Origin: Betaproteobacteria bacterium
GTDB lineage: Bacteria; Pseudomonadota; Gammaproteobacteria; Burkholderiales; Usitatibacteraceae
Reading direction: 5' to 3'
Assembly: GCA_012274175.1 (NCBI GenBank)
Contig: JAAOZZ010000319.1
Location: 1 to 6,983 of the forward strand
DNA: 6,983 nucleotides
The notes under the pieces: generated by a model
Seen by the model: the letters and a program-made list of their open reading frames with translations, nothing else
Databases searched by the model: none
What the model was told of the DNA's origin: nothing
In this document: in pieces, positions 6,729-6,983 of the stretch
Numbering within the stretch: the stretch's first letter is position 1
Layout of the letters: every line of letters begins with the position of its first letter
Translations under genes and position numbers: made by a program

Positions 6729-6795
6729 ATATCCTCTAGATTTGACTTCCGGAGGATATCCGCCATATCCTCCATGGATCAAAAATAGAGGATAT
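6729..6795. repeat. 67-base nested inverted repeat, operator-like, four ATATCCTC/GAGGATAT octamers
   Basis: Four octamers alternate in orientation: ATATCCTC 6729-6736, GAGGATAT 6752-6759, ATATCCTC 6765-6772 and GAGGATAT 6788-6795. They form two nested palindromes with the same centre, base 6762. The outer arms match over 10 bp (6729-6738 with 6786-6795). The inner arms match over 9 bp (6751-6759 with 6765-6773) around CCGCC. A third pair, TTTGA 6741-6745 with TCAAA 6779-6783, is also symmetric. In total 24 of 31 arm positions pair. The stretch is visibly richer in A and T than the flanking genes. There is no T run after the hairpin on either strand, so it is not a usual terminator. It overlaps a promoter and the ribosome binding site of the next gene, which fits a repressor operator, possibly bound cooperatively by dimers. 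Confidence 0.85.
6742..6771 (+). promoter_or_regulatory. Candidate sigma70 promoter inside the inverted repeat
   Basis: TTGACT at 6742-6747 is a five-of-six match to the -35 consensus. TATCCT at 6766-6771 is a four-of-six match to the -10, keeping the key TA and final T, with 18 bases between them. Transcription would start near 6778, leaving a leader of about 23 bases before the TTG start at 6801. The -10 box lies within the inner palindrome arm, so a protein bound there would block RNA polymerase. Confidence 0.45.
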
Positions 6796-6800
6796 GCCCG

Positions 6801-6983
6801 TTGGCGACCCTGCTCTACAGGAAGCATCCGCCGGGCCTCGCGGCCACGTACGCGGATGTCGAGAACCACGCCCTCAACCAGGGTGAGGTCCTCGTCGGAA
6901 CCCCCGGCGCGATCAGCATCCGCGAGAACGCCAACGGGACCCGCTTCCGCGTGCGGCAGTTCTACGACTTCGACGGCAGGAAG
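6801..6983 (+). CDS. Probable GSU2403-family nucleotidyltransferase-fold protein, N-terminal fragment cut by window edge
   Basis: An open frame runs from TTG 6801 to the right edge (61 codons), beginning ATLLYRKHPPGLAATYADVE after the start. It continues through LVGTPGAISIRENANG and RFRVRQFYDFDGRK. The TTG is chosen because a TAG at 6786-6788 closes the frame just upstream and no ATG or GTG lies between. GAGG at 6788-6791 sits 9 bases before it. The ATG at 6794 leads into a frame that soon stops. The pattern of LYR..PP at the start, a helix, then a two-stranded segment ending in a polar DGRK turn resembles the N-terminus of GSU2403 nucleotidyltransferase-fold proteins. The nucleotidyltransferase core itself is beyond the window, so the call is tentative. 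Such proteins are distant relatives of the minimal and AbiEii-type nucleotidyltransferases. The promoter and operator-like dyad directly upstream suggest tight, possibly self-regulated expression. The gene is certainly real coding sequence by base use; its function is uncertain. Confidence 0.55.
   Translation, partial: MATLLYRKHPPGLAATYADVENHALNQGEVLVGTPGAISIRENANGTRFRVRQFYDFDGRK

Noticed and set aside
4703..6739. 678-codon plus-strand open frame overlapping tag and the aldehyde dehydrogenase
   Set aside because: It is an Arg/Gly/Ala-rich alternative frame with no domains, crossing the boundary of two real genes in other frames.
6751..6773. Inner hairpin as a rho-independent terminator of the aldehyde dehydrogenase gene
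   Set aside because: No run of T follows the hairpin on the plus strand, and on the minus strand the T run comes before it. The position over a promoter fits an operator better.
4593..6869. 758-codon minus-strand open frame opposite tag and the aldehyde dehydrogenase
   Set aside because: It is low-complexity RGEAHLD-rich sequence covering two clear genes and intergenic spacers alike, as expected for an antisense frame without stops.
6794..6887. ATG at 6794 as the start of the last gene
   Set aside because: This frame reaches TGA after about 30 codons and shows no protein-like pattern, whereas the TTG frame at 6801 stays open and has good spacing from GAGG.

Overview
The window is high-GC bacterial chromosome with gene order and protein types typical of proteobacteria, most likely a betaproteobacterium. 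That placement is an inference from codon bias and protein style; there is no rRNA or other marker gene. Coding is dense: five minus-strand loci occupy roughly 1-4617, two complete plus-strand genes occupy 4683-6707, and a third plus-strand gene begins at 6801 and runs off the right edge. No tRNA, rRNA, CRISPR array or transposase was seen. The very high GC opens many long antisense frames that are not genes.

Minus strand, read right to left from 4617. A membrane-anchored metallophosphoesterase (YkuE/YaeI type) comes first. Directly after its stop lies what appears to be the broken 3' part of creD: it has no 5' end and seems to lack a transmembrane block. It is followed after 13 bases by a fused protein with a cyclic-nucleotide-binding-like domain, a thioredoxin/glutaredoxin-like domain and a thioredoxin-reductase-like FAD/NAD(P)H domain, in which the redox cysteines are absent. 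After a 75-base gap come a YfiR-family (DUF4154) periplasmic protein and, overlapping it by ATGA, the N-terminus of a CHASE8-type sensor protein cut by the left edge. YfiR plus a CHASE8 sensor is the arrangement of the YfiBNR-type envelope signalling module. Whether the output here is a diguanylate cyclase or a histidine kinase lies outside the window.

Plus strand. A 65-base divergent gap separates the phosphoesterase from tag (3-methyladenine DNA glycosylase I). An NAD-type aldehyde dehydrogenase of the succinate-semialdehyde dehydrogenase group follows 36 bases after tag and may be co-transcribed with it. Both look intact, with all expected catalytic residues.

Right edge. Between the aldehyde dehydrogenase and the last gene is a 67-base, nearly symmetric inverted repeat built from four copies of the octamer ATATCCTC/GAGGATAT, all centred on base 6762. 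It encloses a sigma70-like promoter, and its outer arm contains the ribosome binding site of the partial gene starting with TTG at 6801. That gene's first 61 codons resemble the N-terminus of GSU2403-family nucleotidyltransferase-fold proteins. This dyad is the most unusual structure in the window and looks like a self-regulated accessory gene joining the conserved genes to its left.
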